From Bacteroides bouchesdurhonensis (GTDB taxonomy: Bacteria > Bacteroidota > Bacteroidia > Bacteroidales > Bacteroidaceae): a stretch of 64,000 bases of DNA. Location: NCBI RefSeq assembly GCF_900155865.1, contig NZ_LT707006.1, positions 1,075,626 to 1,139,625 on the forward strand, in the 5' to 3' direction. The position numbers and the translations under genes are program-made. Of the stretch, positions 8,842 through 18,322 are shown in pieces (within the stretch, counting starts at the first letter, position 1; the number at the start of each line of letters is the position of its first letter). Below the pieces are notes generated by a model. It did not search any database and was not told the DNA's origin. It was given only the letters and a program-made list of their open reading frames with translations.

Positions 8842-10638
8842 ATGAAAGCATCAAAATTATTTTTGAGTTTGTTCGGAATAGCGATATTCAGTGCATGTTC
8901 CGAAAATGAGCTCCCAACTGCAAATGATTGGGAAAGTGAAAAGGATGGGCACTTCTTGGCCGTGGAAATCGTAAGTCCGTCGTCGGCCATGCCCAGAGCA
9001 GGGGAACCGGGAGACAATGACTTTGAAGAAGGCTTGGGCTCTCCAGATGAAAATAAGGTTAATTCTTTACGCTTCTATTTTTTTGATGCATTAGGGAATC
9101 CAATCAGCGTTAATTCTACAGGGTACAATTATCTGGATGTAACTCCAATACCTGAAGAAGATGGTAAGGATGCGCCTAATGTGGAGCAAAAGTTGAAAGC
9201 CGTTGTCGTGGTTAAGCCGACAGATAAAGCCAATGTAGCTTCCATGCTTGCCGTTGCCAATTTCGACAATTCAGGGCTTCTGGATAGCAGAAATTATAGT
9301 CGCGAGGAGCTCGCCGCATTGGACGGTGATTATAGTGCCGTGAAAAAAGACGATAATCCCAATTTCATGATGACAAGTTCAACATACGCAAATGAAAGCG
9401 GGCAAGTTACCCGTGTCATGATAGATCCTTCCAAACATCTTTGCAATTCGCCGGAAGAAGCCATAAAGAATCCCGTCGCTATTTATATAGAACGCGTGGT
9501 GGCAAAAGTGAGATTGAAAACCGCTTGGAGAACAACGGCAGCATCCGGTAAAGTCCAAATGGAGGTCCGTGACATAACATACAATGGAAATAGCTATACA
9601 GCAATCAAGGCCAAAGACAAAGAAGGAAACGTTATTAAAAATAACGACCAAGATGTATATATCCTTTTCACTGGCTGGAATGTTACCGGTAAGGCCAACA
9701 AATCTTATCTCATCAAAAAAGTGAATTCCACAACCGCTTGGTCGGGGTTGACTGGTCTTTGGTTCTGGAATCATCCGGCTTACTACCGTTCTTATTGGGC
9801 TGTGAATCCTAACGACGTTCAACTTAAATATGATAACTATACATCCATCAATTTGGGAATCGGAACCACACCTACTTATTCTTATTGTCTGGAAAATGCG
9901 GCAGACGGAGAAAAGGGATTTTCATTAGGAATGAAGGCCTCATACGATCCCAAGACACAGAAAAGTAACCGTACTCAAGTAATCCTTGCTGCAATTTTGG
10001 TGACGGTGAACGAATCTAACGAAGCGACTCCTATCAGTTTGGCTAAATGGGGTTATCAAGATTATACTGAAGAGGAGGTGAAGACTTCAATGTTGAACCT
10101 TGTAAATCATAAAATTTATGTAAAAGAAGAAAACGAGGGTGGTACAACATATAGAACTATTAAATTGGATGAGGTGAGATTGGTCTCTGCCTTGGACGCG
10201 GGAAAAGATGTTAATAACGCAGAAGCTGATGAAAGATTCCTAAGCTATCTAAATTTAACAGAGACGGCGACTACAAATCTGAAATTCTATACCGATAATA
10301 CAGGAACCAAGGAATTGACAAGCAGTCAGGTAAACTCCATCCTTTGCGATATGCCCGGAGCTAAGGTCTGGCGTGATGGTCAGACCTATTATTATACGGA
10401 TATCAGACATTTGGGTCAAAATGCCAACAATGTAGGATATGGCTATTACGGCGTGGTACGTAACCATATATATGACATTTCTTTGAATTCGGTTACGGGT
10501 CTGGGTACCCCAATCTTGAATCCGGATGAAAATGTCATTCCACAGAAACCTGAGGATGACAAAGACATTTTTGTGGCCGCACAAATCAATATTCTCTCCT
10601 GGCGTATAGTGAAAAACGATACCGATTTGGAATGGTAA
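8842..10638 (+). CDS. Mfa1-like major fimbrillin lipoprotein
   Basis: 598 residues. The lipobox is FSAC with Cys19. Following it are strand FLAVEIVSPSS and Arg52 (AMPRAGEP), where an arginine-specific cut would release the mature type V pilin as known for FimA/Mfa1. The C-terminal part (residues ~515-598: YGYYGVVRNHIYDISLNSV, ending INILSWRIVKNDTDLEW) is the classic Mfa1 C-terminal donor-strand region. The protein is predicted to be exported as a lipoprotein, processed and polymerised into the fimbrial shaft by strand exchange. A good terminator-like hairpin follows 19 bases after the stop, which fits high expression of the shaft relative to the anchor and tip genes. It is less GC-rich than the genes on either side. 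Confidence 0.9.
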   Translation: MKASKLFLSLFGIAIFSACSENELPTANDWESEKDGHFLAVEIVSPSSAMPRAGEPGDNDFEEGLGSPDENKVNSLRFYFFDALGNPISVNSTGYNYLDVTPIPEEDGKDAPNVEQKLKAVVVVKPTDKANVASMLAVANFDNSGLLDSRNYSREELAALDGDYSAVKKDDNPNFMMTSSTYANESGQVTRVMIDPSKHLCNSPEEAIKNPVAIYIERVVAKVRLKTAWRTTAASGKVQMEVRDITYNGNSYTAIKAKDKEGNVIKNNDQDVYILFTGWNVTGKANKSYLIKKVNSTTAWSGLTGLWFWNHPAYYRSYWAVNPNDVQLKYDNYTSINLGIGTTPTYSYCLENAADGEKGFSLGMKASYDPKTQKSNRTQVILAAILVTVNESNEATPISLAKWGYQDYTEEEVKTSMLNLVNHKIYVKEENEGGTTYRTIKLDEVRLVSALDAGKDVNNAEADERFLSYLNLTETATTNLKFYTDNTGTKELTSSQVNSILCDMPGAKVWRDGQTYYYTDIRHLGQNANNVGYGYYGVVRNHIYDISLNSVTGLGTPILNPDENVIPQKPEDDKDIFVAAQINILSWRIVKNDTDLEW

Positions 10639-10656
10639 TTCAAAAGATAAGCAACT

Positions 10657-10700
10657 AAAAAGGTGGGGGGACGATCCAGGGAAATCTTTTCCCGCCTTTT
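10657..10700 (+). terminator. Intra-operon terminator-like hairpin after the major fimbrillin
   Basis: AAAAGGTGGG (10657-10666) pairs with CCCGCCTTTT (10691-10700) with one G-T pair, and the right arm itself ends in four T. Because the anchor and tip genes continue on the same strand, it probably acts as a partial terminator that lowers their expression. Confidence 0.6.
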
Positions 10701-10869
10701 AATCCTTTCCCCTTGCTTTTATAAACAAAAAACACCGGCGTACCGGTGTAAAGAGAGGTGCGCTCTCATGGAGAGCTTCGCGGAAGTACTCCCACTTGAT
10801 ATGGAAACTCTTTGCGGAGTAAGCCCTGCAATTAATATATAGAATAAAAGAACAAGGAATATAAACGGC
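10701..10869 (+). other. Structured spacer between fimbrillin and anchor genes
   Basis: It contains a perfect hairpin ACACCGG-CGTA-CCGGTGT (10732-10749), followed at once by GAGAG-GTGCG-CTCTC (10753-10767) and then ACTC-type repeats. It may be an RNA processing or stabilising structure in the polycistronic message, or the leader of a second transcript. No known riboswitch pattern was recognised. Confidence 0.45.
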
Positions 10870-11934
10870 ATGAGAATAAAGACTTTTATACAGAGAAAGG
10901 TGATACGTATGCTGTTGGCAGTGATGTCGTTGGGAGCTCTTGTGTCATGCGACGATTTCGTTTATGACTACGAAGGCGATTGTTCGGTGTACTACCGGCT
11001 CAGATTCCGCTACGACAGGAACCTGAAGTGGGCAGACGCTTTCGCCAACGAGGTTTCATCGGTTCATCTGTATGCTTTTAACAAATCAGGCGTACTGGTA
11101 TGGCAGCGGGAAGAACAGATAGCTCCGTCGACGGCAGAAGACTACTCGATGTTCCTCGACCTACCCTCCGGCGACTACCGGCTGTTGGCATGGTGCGGTC
11201 TTCGGAACGACGGCGAGCGTGAGGAGTCCTTCTCCGTGCCCGAATCCCTTGTCGGTGAGACCCGCATCGAACAGTTGCAGTGTGCGTTGAACCGCCAGCA
11301 TGACGAGTCCGGTGCCTACAGCAAAGAAAGACTTTATCGTCTCTTTCACGGCACTTTGGATGTGTCGCTGCCTTCTGACGAGGACGGAGGCAGTTACGAC
11401 TATACCATGTACCTGACCAAGAACACCAACCATATCCGTGTCATACTGCATCATCTATCGGGCGAGGATGTGGATGTCAATCAATTCAACTTCCGCATAG
11501 AAGACGAGAACGGGTTGATGGCTCATGACAACGAGTTGCTGGAAGACGAGAATATCACCTACCGTCCTTGGAAGCTGCAGAACGGCGAGGCCGGTCTGGG
11601 GAAAGATGATCCCCGTGCCATCATCCATGTAAAGGGTGCCATCGCTGACTTGACCGTGGGACGCATGATGGAAACGCATCGTGAAAAGATGTTCCTTACC
11701 ATCACTAACCAAGAGGGCGGGACTGTGGCCCGCATCCCGGTAATCGACCATGCGCTACTGGCGAAGGATTATTACGAGGAGGAGTACAAGCGCATGATGA
11801 CCGATCAGGAGTTTCTAGACCGCGAGGACGACTATGTGATGACATTCTTTCTCGACGAGAATAACAAGTGGATTAGCAGCTACATACTGATTCACTCTTG
11901 GCGGGTGGTGTTGAATAACGTTGAAATAGAATAA
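10870..11934 (+). CDS. FimB/Mfa2-family fimbrial anchor lipoprotein
   Basis: 354 residues. The lipobox is ALVSC with Cys27. After it comes the family hallmark CSVYYRLRFRYDRN, then VSSVHLYAFNKSGVLVW, LPSGDYRLLAWCGL and a C-terminal ILIHSWRVVLNNVEIE. By family (FimB/Mfa2, DUF1812) it anchors the fimbria in the outer membrane and limits its length. It has no obvious Arg processing site directly behind the lipid Cys, in keeping with an anchor that stays lipidated. It is GC-rich. The next gene starts 21 bases after its stop. Confidence 0.9.
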   Translation: MRIKTFIQRKVIRMLLAVMSLGALVSCDDFVYDYEGDCSVYYRLRFRYDRNLKWADAFANEVSSVHLYAFNKSGVLVWQREEQIAPSTAEDYSMFLDLPSGDYRLLAWCGLRNDGEREESFSVPESLVGETRIEQLQCALNRQHDESGAYSKERLYRLFHGTLDVSLPSDEDGGSYDYTMYLTKNTNHIRVILHHLSGEDVDVNQFNFRIEDENGLMAHDNELLEDENITYRPWKLQNGEAGLGKDDPRAIIHVKGAIADLTVGRMMETHREKMFLTITNQEGGTVARIPVIDHALLAKDYYEEEYKRMMTDQEFLDREDDYVMTFFLDENNKWISSYILIHSWRVVLNNVEIE

Positions 11935-11955
11935 TCAGGAAAAAGGATTGGACTG

Positions 11956-13125
11956 ATGAAACCGAACATTATACATAGCATTGCAGTCTGCCTGGCGGCA
12001 TTCGCACTGCCTTTTATGGTGGCGTGTAGCAGTCAGGAGGAATCCTTACCGGAGGACACTACGGAAGCTGTTCTGTATTTGAATATCGCTACCATGGGAC
12101 AAACAAGAGCGAGTACGACGGAATTGCCAAATAATGAGAAGATGCAAAGTTTGCGCGTTGTAGTCTTACATGAGAATGAAACGGTGGAACATAACCGGTA
12201 CTATTCGCTGGAAGGTGCGCAAGTACAGAAATACATCTTACTTAAGGTAAAACCCAACGAAAAGAAAAAGATATTCCTTTTCGCTAACGAAGAGAGCGTG
12301 TCCAAAGTAGAAGGTGTAAATGTAGCAGGTAAAAATCAAACTCTGACCGCGTTCTTCAACAGTTATACAGAGGGTGCGTTCAGCTTTGAAGCTGCGGTGA
12401 ACGGTCTTTATTTCGCTCCGGATTACTCGGACGGAAAACCCATCCCGATGTCTTCCATGTACGAAATAGATTTCCCTAAAAAAGGAAATTTCGATGGGAC
12501 GTTCTACGTGGTACGTGTTGCCACCAAGTTCACGATGAACTTTATGAATTGGCGTGGAGAGGAAGTAAAAGTAGACAAGTTCACCATAGCGTACCATGCC
12601 GACAAGAACTTTCTGATGGCACATGTCAATGATAGCGAACAGAACAGGAAACTCTTCAACGGAAAAACTTGGATAGACTGGTTGAAAGAGGTTTCCGATG
12701 CCTCGTCCGAAGATGACGATTATGCCACTACAGAAGCTGCCGGCTGGATGAAAGACTACGAACTGCCGGCACAAGCGAATGAGGCTTTCACCTATACCCA
12801 CGGAACGGTTACCGTTAGAAAACCGACAGTGGATATAGACAACCCCGATAACTCGAAACCGGGTGTGGCAAAGAATATTCCCGTTTTCTACCTGCCCGAA
12901 AGCAAGAATCTCAAGGCAGGAACAACGGATGGCGAGCAGGAATACACCTTAACCATTAATATAGATGGTGGGACGAAACCTTTCGTCCGCAAACTGCCCA
13001 ATTTGAAAGCACTTTTCCGCAACACCCATGTCGTGGTGAACATAACCATGTATAATAGCAACGAAATCGTAGTGGATGTGATTCCATATAGCGAGGTAAA
13101 CCTTGAACCGGAATTCGGATTATAA
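11956..13125 (+). CDS. Fimbrillin-like tip or accessory subunit lipoprotein
   Basis: 389 residues. The lipobox is MVAC with Cys24. After strand AVLYLNIATMGQT comes Arg51 (QTRAST), a possible maturation site. The pattern (MQSLRVVVLHENETVEHNR, KKIFLFANEESV, FPKKGNFDGTFYVVRVATKF) is that of FimA/Mfa-like two-domain fimbrillins, ending VVDVIPYSEVNLEPEFGL. Placed between the anchor and the large DUF4906-like protein, it is probably a minor or tip-proximal subunit. The precise position in the fimbria cannot be told from sequence. Confidence 0.8.
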   Translation: MKPNIIHSIAVCLAAFALPFMVACSSQEESLPEDTTEAVLYLNIATMGQTRASTTELPNNEKMQSLRVVVLHENETVEHNRYYSLEGAQVQKYILLKVKPNEKKKIFLFANEESVSKVEGVNVAGKNQTLTAFFNSYTEGAFSFEAAVNGLYFAPDYSDGKPIPMSSMYEIDFPKKGNFDGTFYVVRVATKFTMNFMNWRGEEVKVDKFTIAYHADKNFLMAHVNDSEQNRKLFNGKTWIDWLKEVSDASSEDDDYATTEAAGWMKDYELPAQANEAFTYTHGTVTVRKPTVDIDNPDNSKPGVAKNIPVFYLPESKNLKAGTTDGEQEYTLTINIDGGTKPFVRKLPNLKALFRNTHVVVNITMYNSNEIVVDVIPYSEVNLEPEFGL

Positions 13126-13143
13126 AACAAAAAATAATAGTAT

Positions 13144-16100
13144 ATGAAGCATTTTGTACGACATATCATTCTCTTCCTGATGATCTTAACCGTTACAGGT
13201 TGCTATGACGAATTTATGAAGGAAGAAACCATAGGTGAAGGCAAGGCGAGTATATCCGCTACGCTGGACTTCAAACCCATGTCCTCGGCACTGAGCCGGA
13301 CACGGGCTGCGGGAGATGTCTTAAAGGATATTAGTAGTTTACATGTTTTATTGTATGATTACGATACAAAGGAATTAATAAATGAGTCCAAGTGGAAGAT
13401 AGAAGAATATTCCGTGTCCGATGAAAAACGTACGGATATTGATGCGGAAGCAAATCCAAACGGCGAACACCATACAGCGGAAACAACCACCAAACGCGCC
13501 ACTTTCAAGCTGCCGGAGGAAATCAACTTCGGCAAATATTATATGTATGCCGTAGCGAACATCCCCGACCTACTTACAAATACCGCTTATTCTGAAGCCA
13601 TAAAAACAGTGGACGGACTCAAAAATATTCCTCTCACATGGGATTCCAAAAACGTGGCTAACAATGCCCAGATGATAGGCTTTTTTACAAAAAAATCTGC
13701 TCCTGCTCTATCAGCGGACGATGAGTCTCTTGTAGTGAATGAAAAAAGCGTAAAACTCCATGCGTGGCTACGCCGGGCGGCTTCCAAAGTGACCGTGGCA
13801 TACGACGGTAGCGCATTGAAAGAAGGAGTGTTTATCTATCTCCAATCCGTGCAGATTAAAGATATCCCTTCGCAATGTTATTTGGGAAAGGAAAATAATG
13901 TGGGAAAAACAGGATACACCTTGGATGTGCCGGAAATCGGACCTGATATGATTGATGGAGAAATCATCACTTATCACGAAGGAGATATATCGGATAATTT
14001 TGAATACGGAGAAGACTGTATAGACCATCGTGTCACGGTAGGTAGTCCCCATTTCGGTTCTCACGAAGAAACAGCTCCCGCACTGTACTTTTACGAGAAT
14101 ATGCAGGGGGCGGATAGTAGTATGCCCGATAAAAGACAGGATGCAGACGGTAATGGGATATTGGATTTTCCCGGATTGCCAAACAAACCGGATAAATACC
14201 CTGATTACCGCCTAAAAGATAGTGTACTTTACGGGACATATATTGAGGTACATGCGCACTATATCTCCAACAATTCTGAGCGATTGGGCAACGGGTACAT
14301 CATCTATCGTTTCATGCTGGGACAGGACGTGATAAAGGATTATAATGCCAAGCGTAACTGCCACTATAAGTTGACATTGAAATTCAAGAATTTCGCCAAC
14401 GAAGCAGATTGGCATATAGAGTATGAGGAACCGGAGCCTGGCGTGATGACTTCCGAACCTTATTACATTTCTTATCTGTATAATCATTCTATGATGTATC
14501 CCATTAAGGTGAATACTGGTGGTCGAAAGATAGAATACATAAAAGCGGAAATCGAGGAAAACAACTGGGCACCCCATAATGCTGGTGGCGATATTTATTA
14601 TACGGGTGCTCCGAATGGTGTTGCAGCACCGTGGAACGGTTTCCTGTCATTACACAAGACAACGGAAACTGTTCTATATAAAGATAGTATCGTCTCAAAT
14701 AAAAACTATTATTATACAGCACCAGAACGCGGTGTACGTGAATTTAAGAATTTTACTTTGAATGAGGGTAAGACATCCGAAGAGTTTACGACTGATGGTT
14801 CTGTATGGAACGATAAATACCGTGTAGAAAAACATCCTACGGAAATAAATACATTTAATGTTTATATTCCTATGTACACACGCGCTAAGCAGATGATATC
14901 AACGACAGGATACACTGGAAACAATCCTTATGTGGCATACCAGAGAATGGCGAGGGTCAAGATTACAACTAAGTTGGAAGGATTGGATGAATGTTTTTAC
15001 AATGAAGTTCCGATATACCAGGTACGTCGTGTTGTGAATCCGAAGGGCATCTATCGATCTTCCGGAAATAATGAGTCGTTTCATGTTGTGTTGAAGCGAT
15101 TGCCGGGAGAGGATGAACAAATGTTCAAAACATTCCAATCTGAAGGTCCTTGGAAAGCCTATGTCGTCAAGAAATATAACGGGGATGGAATCACCCTGTC
15201 GGTAACATCGGACAAAACAGAGTTAAAGGATGATCCGGACTATGAAAAAGCCATATATGGTAAAACCGGCAGCGAGATTGACTTTAGTGTGGATTTTTCC
15301 GGGAGCTCGTTAGAGAACCGTTACGCTATTATCCGTGTGGAATATCACAATTATACCTGCCAACATTTGATTTTCGTACGGCAAGGTGACAAACCTGATG
15401 ATTTGGTTCCAGGTGGCGTGAAGTGGTATGCCCAAAATATGAGGACTTCGACGGTGCTGGCTTCTGCTCCGTTGGACGAAGGGTCGCTATTCAAATTCGG
15501 AAATTGGGATCAGCCGATAGACGCATTGAGCAATAAAAATCCGTTCGAGCCATGGATAAACCTTAATCCGGAGAATTTTAAAGTATATCCGGAAGATGGT
15601 TTGACCAAAGCCGGAACTAAAGAGAAAATGGAGTGGACAAAAATTACTAATCTTGGTAAGGACAAAGAGTTCGGTAATCCTCAGATGAAAAACGCTAGGG
15701 TGGCTACAGCTGCAGACTTTTGGGAATTGAGGAAGGACGGCAGTCATGTTGAGCAGGGATACGGTGTATTGTACGGAGATGATGCCAAGGAAACGGCTGA
15801 TGATATCGTAGATGTTTACGGCTATGACTATGAACATAATACGCAGGGACGTGGAATGAGAGGCTGTTTCGCATATAACAGCGAAACAGGCAAAAGTGTG
15901 TTCTTTCCTATAGGTGCCTCCGGCTACGGACATAGAAAACAAAGCTATACTGCCACTTGGGGAGATCCTGAAATCCTCAATGGAGTATTGAGATATGCTG
16001 CCGGCCGAACAAAATTATATCCCGATCCTACAGAACGTCCGTTGTTTTACGATTTGTACAAACGACCGGGTGCTATCTATTGGTTAAATGCGGAGATTCC

Positions 16101-16248
16101 TAAAGACCAATTTACGAAGACGGATGGTGCTAGCTTAGGATGGGATATAAACTATTTCTCATTCGATTTCAATTTTATAAGTACGGACAACCTGATCAGA
16201 AGCGGTGGCTCGGATGCTTGCTTTGTGCGCTGCGTAGTAGATCCATAA
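13144..16248 (+). CDS. DUF4906/FISUMP-type large fimbrial tip protein
   Basis: 1034 residues. The lipobox is VTGC with Cys20. Arg52/Arg54 (ALSRTRAAGD) follow the first strand and could be cut during maturation. The N-terminal ~440 residues look like paired fimbrillin domains (ISSLHVLLYDYDTKEL; RAASKVTVAYDGS). The C-terminal ~260 residues resemble the FISUMP/lectin-like end domain of large tip proteins: ARVATAADFWELRKDG, GCFAYNSETGKSVFFPIG, ending IRSGGSDACFVRCVVDP. By position (last structural gene) and size it is the likely tip adhesin. The ligand is unknown. The 3' half is less GC-rich than the early operon genes. Confidence 0.85.
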   Translation: MKHFVRHIILFLMILTVTGCYDEFMKEETIGEGKASISATLDFKPMSSALSRTRAAGDVLKDISSLHVLLYDYDTKELINESKWKIEEYSVSDEKRTDIDAEANPNGEHHTAETTTKRATFKLPEEINFGKYYMYAVANIPDLLTNTAYSEAIKTVDGLKNIPLTWDSKNVANNAQMIGFFTKKSAPALSADDESLVVNEKSVKLHAWLRRAASKVTVAYDGSALKEGVFIYLQSVQIKDIPSQCYLGKENNVGKTGYTLDVPEIGPDMIDGEIITYHEGDISDNFEYGEDCIDHRVTVGSPHFGSHEETAPALYFYENMQGADSSMPDKRQDADGNGILDFPGLPNKPDKYPDYRLKDSVLYGTYIEVHAHYISNNSERLGNGYIIYRFMLGQDVIKDYNAKRNCHYKLTLKFKNFANEADWHIEYEEPEPGVMTSEPYYISYLYNHSMMYPIKVNTGGRKIEYIKAEIEENNWAPHNAGGDIYYTGAPNGVAAPWNGFLSLHKTTETVLYKDSIVSNKNYYYTAPERGVREFKNFTLNEGKTSEEFTTDGSVWNDKYRVEKHPTEINTFNVYIPMYTRAKQMISTTGYTGNNPYVAYQRMARVKITTKLEGLDECFYNEVPIYQVRRVVNPKGIYRSSGNNESFHVVLKRLPGEDEQMFKTFQSEGPWKAYVVKKYNGDGITLSVTSDKTELKDDPDYEKAIYGKTGSEIDFSVDFSGSSLENRYAIIRVEYHNYTCQHLIFVRQGDKPDDLVPGGVKWYAQNMRTSTVLASAPLDEGSLFKFGNWDQPIDALSNKNPFEPWINLNPENFKVYPEDGLTKAGTKEKMEWTKITNLGKDKEFGNPQMKNARVATAADFWELRKDGSHVEQGYGVLYGDDAKETADDIVDVYGYDYEHNTQGRGMRGCFAYNSETGKSVFFPIGASGYGHRKQSYTATWGDPEILNGVLRYAAGRTKLYPDPTERPLFYDLYKRPGAIYWLNAEIPKDQFTKTDGASLGWDINYFSFDFNFISTDNLIRSGGSDACFVRCVVDP

Positions 16249-16362
16249 TCCTGGAGAAGAACCGAACTTCTAATGGAATGAACAAGTTATCGCTCCATAT
16301 CTTATATTTAATATGGCATTAAAAGAGCAAAATGTAACTTGATAAAAGGCTGCAAACTGGAG

Positions 16363-16844
16363 ATGGAGGCGAAGTATCATCCCGCACTGGAGTTATACAC
16401 GACAACCGACCTGTCTTGTGGCGAAATATGTTGGCAGTGTGGGGTGTCTCTTGAAGGATTCTCCCGATATGTCAGAACATACCATCGTCATCTGATGCTG
16501 GAGCGCAATGGCATTAAATGCAATCCGGAGGAAGCGGCAGCATCAAGATAAACCAGCGACGAGGGCAGCGTCCTGAAACACACGCCAAATACGCGGATGC
16601 TATAGCTCGGCTGAAAGAGGACGGACTGACTACGGCAAAGGTTGCAGCGGAGTTTGGTCTACATCCTGAATGCTTTAGACGATACCTGAAAGAGCATGAG
16701 CCGGAACTGCACGCTAGTTTGGGAATGAAAAAAGCGGAGAACGGCAAAATGGTATCGCATAAAAGCATGGAGAAATACAATAAGCAAAACACATTTAATC
16801 TGAATATTCTAATTTCGCATGAACGGCATCGGAAACTGGTGTAA
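16363..16844 (+). pseudogene. Frameshifted two-module helix-turn-helix protein
   Basis: The first frame (16363-16551, 62 residues) carries one HTH module (KYHPALELYTTTDLSCGEIC, GVSLEGFSRYVRTYHRHLML). The second (in frame from about 16533 to 16844) continues IKINQRRGQRPETHAKYADA and carries another (LTTAKVAAEFGLHPECFRRY). Joined across one inserted base near 16540, they form the two-module DNA-binding protein that I recall as a frequent neighbour of Bacteroides fimbrial operons. The alternative is two overlapping genes with an ATG at 16518. A frameshifted regulator or transposase-like HTH protein is the simpler reading. Confidence 0.5.
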
Positions 16845-16991
16845 CAAATGAAAAAGACAGATTAAAATTACACTATATTATGGATTATATACTCTATTGG
16901 TTCTCTACGAAAATAATCGGATGCCTATTCTTGAAAAAGATTTGTTAAGAAAAGCTCTGAAGGCTCCAAATTTTAGTGATGATACCTATGT

Positions 16992-18322
16992 TAATAGTTC
17001 GTTAAACATTTCATTTACATTTATGCAGCAATTGCTGCAAATCTGATTCCTTCCTCCCACAGCCTTCGATTTATTTCTTCGTCCGGCCTGATCCCTAACA
17101 CAGAAATAAATCGTTGCATGAGGAACATATTGTGGCACAGCACTTTTACTGATGCCATTGATAGGACTGTCCCTTTTTCTATCGCTTTGACTTTAGCCAG
17201 ATTAACACTAGTAAGCGAAGCGTTAAAATGAAAGTGCAATTTATTCAAGTCGCGACTCTGGCAGTCGGTTAATCCAGTAAATTGTTTTCCATCGCGATAG
17301 CAAAATACGATTTGAAAACGTGTTCTGTAATAGTCAATAATCTCTTTTGCTTCCATTTGGATATCAGTTGAAAAGTACAGTTTGCGTATCTTCCTGTCTG
17401 CACTCTCCCAAATACATAAACGAATATTTCTTTTCAAAGCAACAGAATTCACCACTGCTGACAGGATACGACCTTGCCCATTATCCGGGACAAGAACTTC
17501 AAATCTACCTTCATCCAGATTCTTTATATCAATCTTTCCATCGTATCGTTTAGGCCTACCCCTACCACCAGAAGGCGATTGTGTAGTCAGATATCGTAAT
17601 GAAGCGTCATCCCGCAAGCGGCTAATGACATGAAAGCCCATCCGGATGGCACCGTTCACAAAGGGTGCTTTGGAGAAATAGGCATCGGCAACCACGTAAC
17701 GGGTTATCTTCAAAAGAGATTCTTTGCGGACACGTAATACATGTAGGTACCAATCTACCAACGTCCAGTCCACTGTTTCCAATGCAGAGGGAGCAGGGGT
17801 CTGAACAGCTTCCAAATGCAAACAGGTGCGCAAATCCAAATCTATAACACCAATGCCTGAAATCTCCAAACCGTGTTTGGCTTTACCCGCACAGCCTGAC
17901 CAAAAACGACCCAAATAGGGAGTGCATTTACCCGACTTACTGATATAGCTGGGGTCAAAGGCGATAGCAAGACGGGATCCCAAGTGAGATTTTACTAACG
18001 AGGAATTAAAAGACAGCCAGTCGAAACCTGCTTCAAACTGTTGCCGATAACGTTGCTCGTTATACTTACCGTAGCCGCCCAATTGAAGGAAATTAATCCG
18101 ACCGGGAATTATCAAATATAAAAGTAGCACTTCAAGCATAGATTTTTCACGCCATTTGTTTATCTTCGCACCAGATTCAATCAGGCACACTTTGATGATC
18201 TCAAGATATTGGTCAAGTTCTATATGGTTCATTATAATTGAAGATGTGGTTATCCTAAATTTAATGAATTAGCAGGACTTGACCTACTTTTTTATGTTAA
18301 TTCAAAACTTAACGAACTATTG
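16992..18322 (-). mobile_element. IS4-family insertion sequence, 1331 bp
   Basis: The ends are imperfect inverted repeats (16992-17005 and 18309-18322, 13 of 14 matching; core AATAGTTCGTTAA). It is flanked by a 5-bp direct repeat TATGT (16987-16991 and 18323-18327), the likely target duplication. It contains one transposase gene on the minus strand. Confidence 0.8.
17021..18232 (-). CDS. IS4-family transposase with altered YREK motif
   Basis: 403 residues, DDE_Tnp_1 type. The first catalytic Asp is in LAIAFDPSYISKSGK and the second in RYVVADAYFSKAPF. The C-terminal signature reads DYYRTRFQIVFCYRDGKQ; in relatives I know, the residue after QI is the catalytic Glu (QIEF). Here it is Val, encoded by GTA where GAA or GAG is expected, so this copy may be inactive. 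Otherwise the gene is full length with intact flanking repeats, so the change looks recent. Confidence 0.85.
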   Translation of the reverse strand: MNHIELDQYLEIIKVCLIESGAKINKWREKSMLEVLLLYLIIPGRINFLQLGGYGKYNEQRYRQQFEAGFDWLSFNSSLVKSHLGSRLAIAFDPSYISKSGKCTPYLGRFWSGCAGKAKHGLEISGIGVIDLDLRTCLHLEAVQTPAPSALETVDWTLVDWYLHVLRVRKESLLKITRYVVADAYFSKAPFVNGAIRMGFHVISRLRDDASLRYLTTQSPSGGRGRPKRYDGKIDIKNLDEGRFEVLVPDNGQGRILSAVVNSVALKRNIRLCIWESADRKIRKLYFSTDIQMEAKEIIDYYRTRFQIVFCYRDGKQFTGLTDCQSRDLNKLHFHFNASLTSVNLAKVKAIEKGTVLSMASVKVLCHNMFLMQRFISVLGIRPDEEINRRLWEEGIRFAAIAA

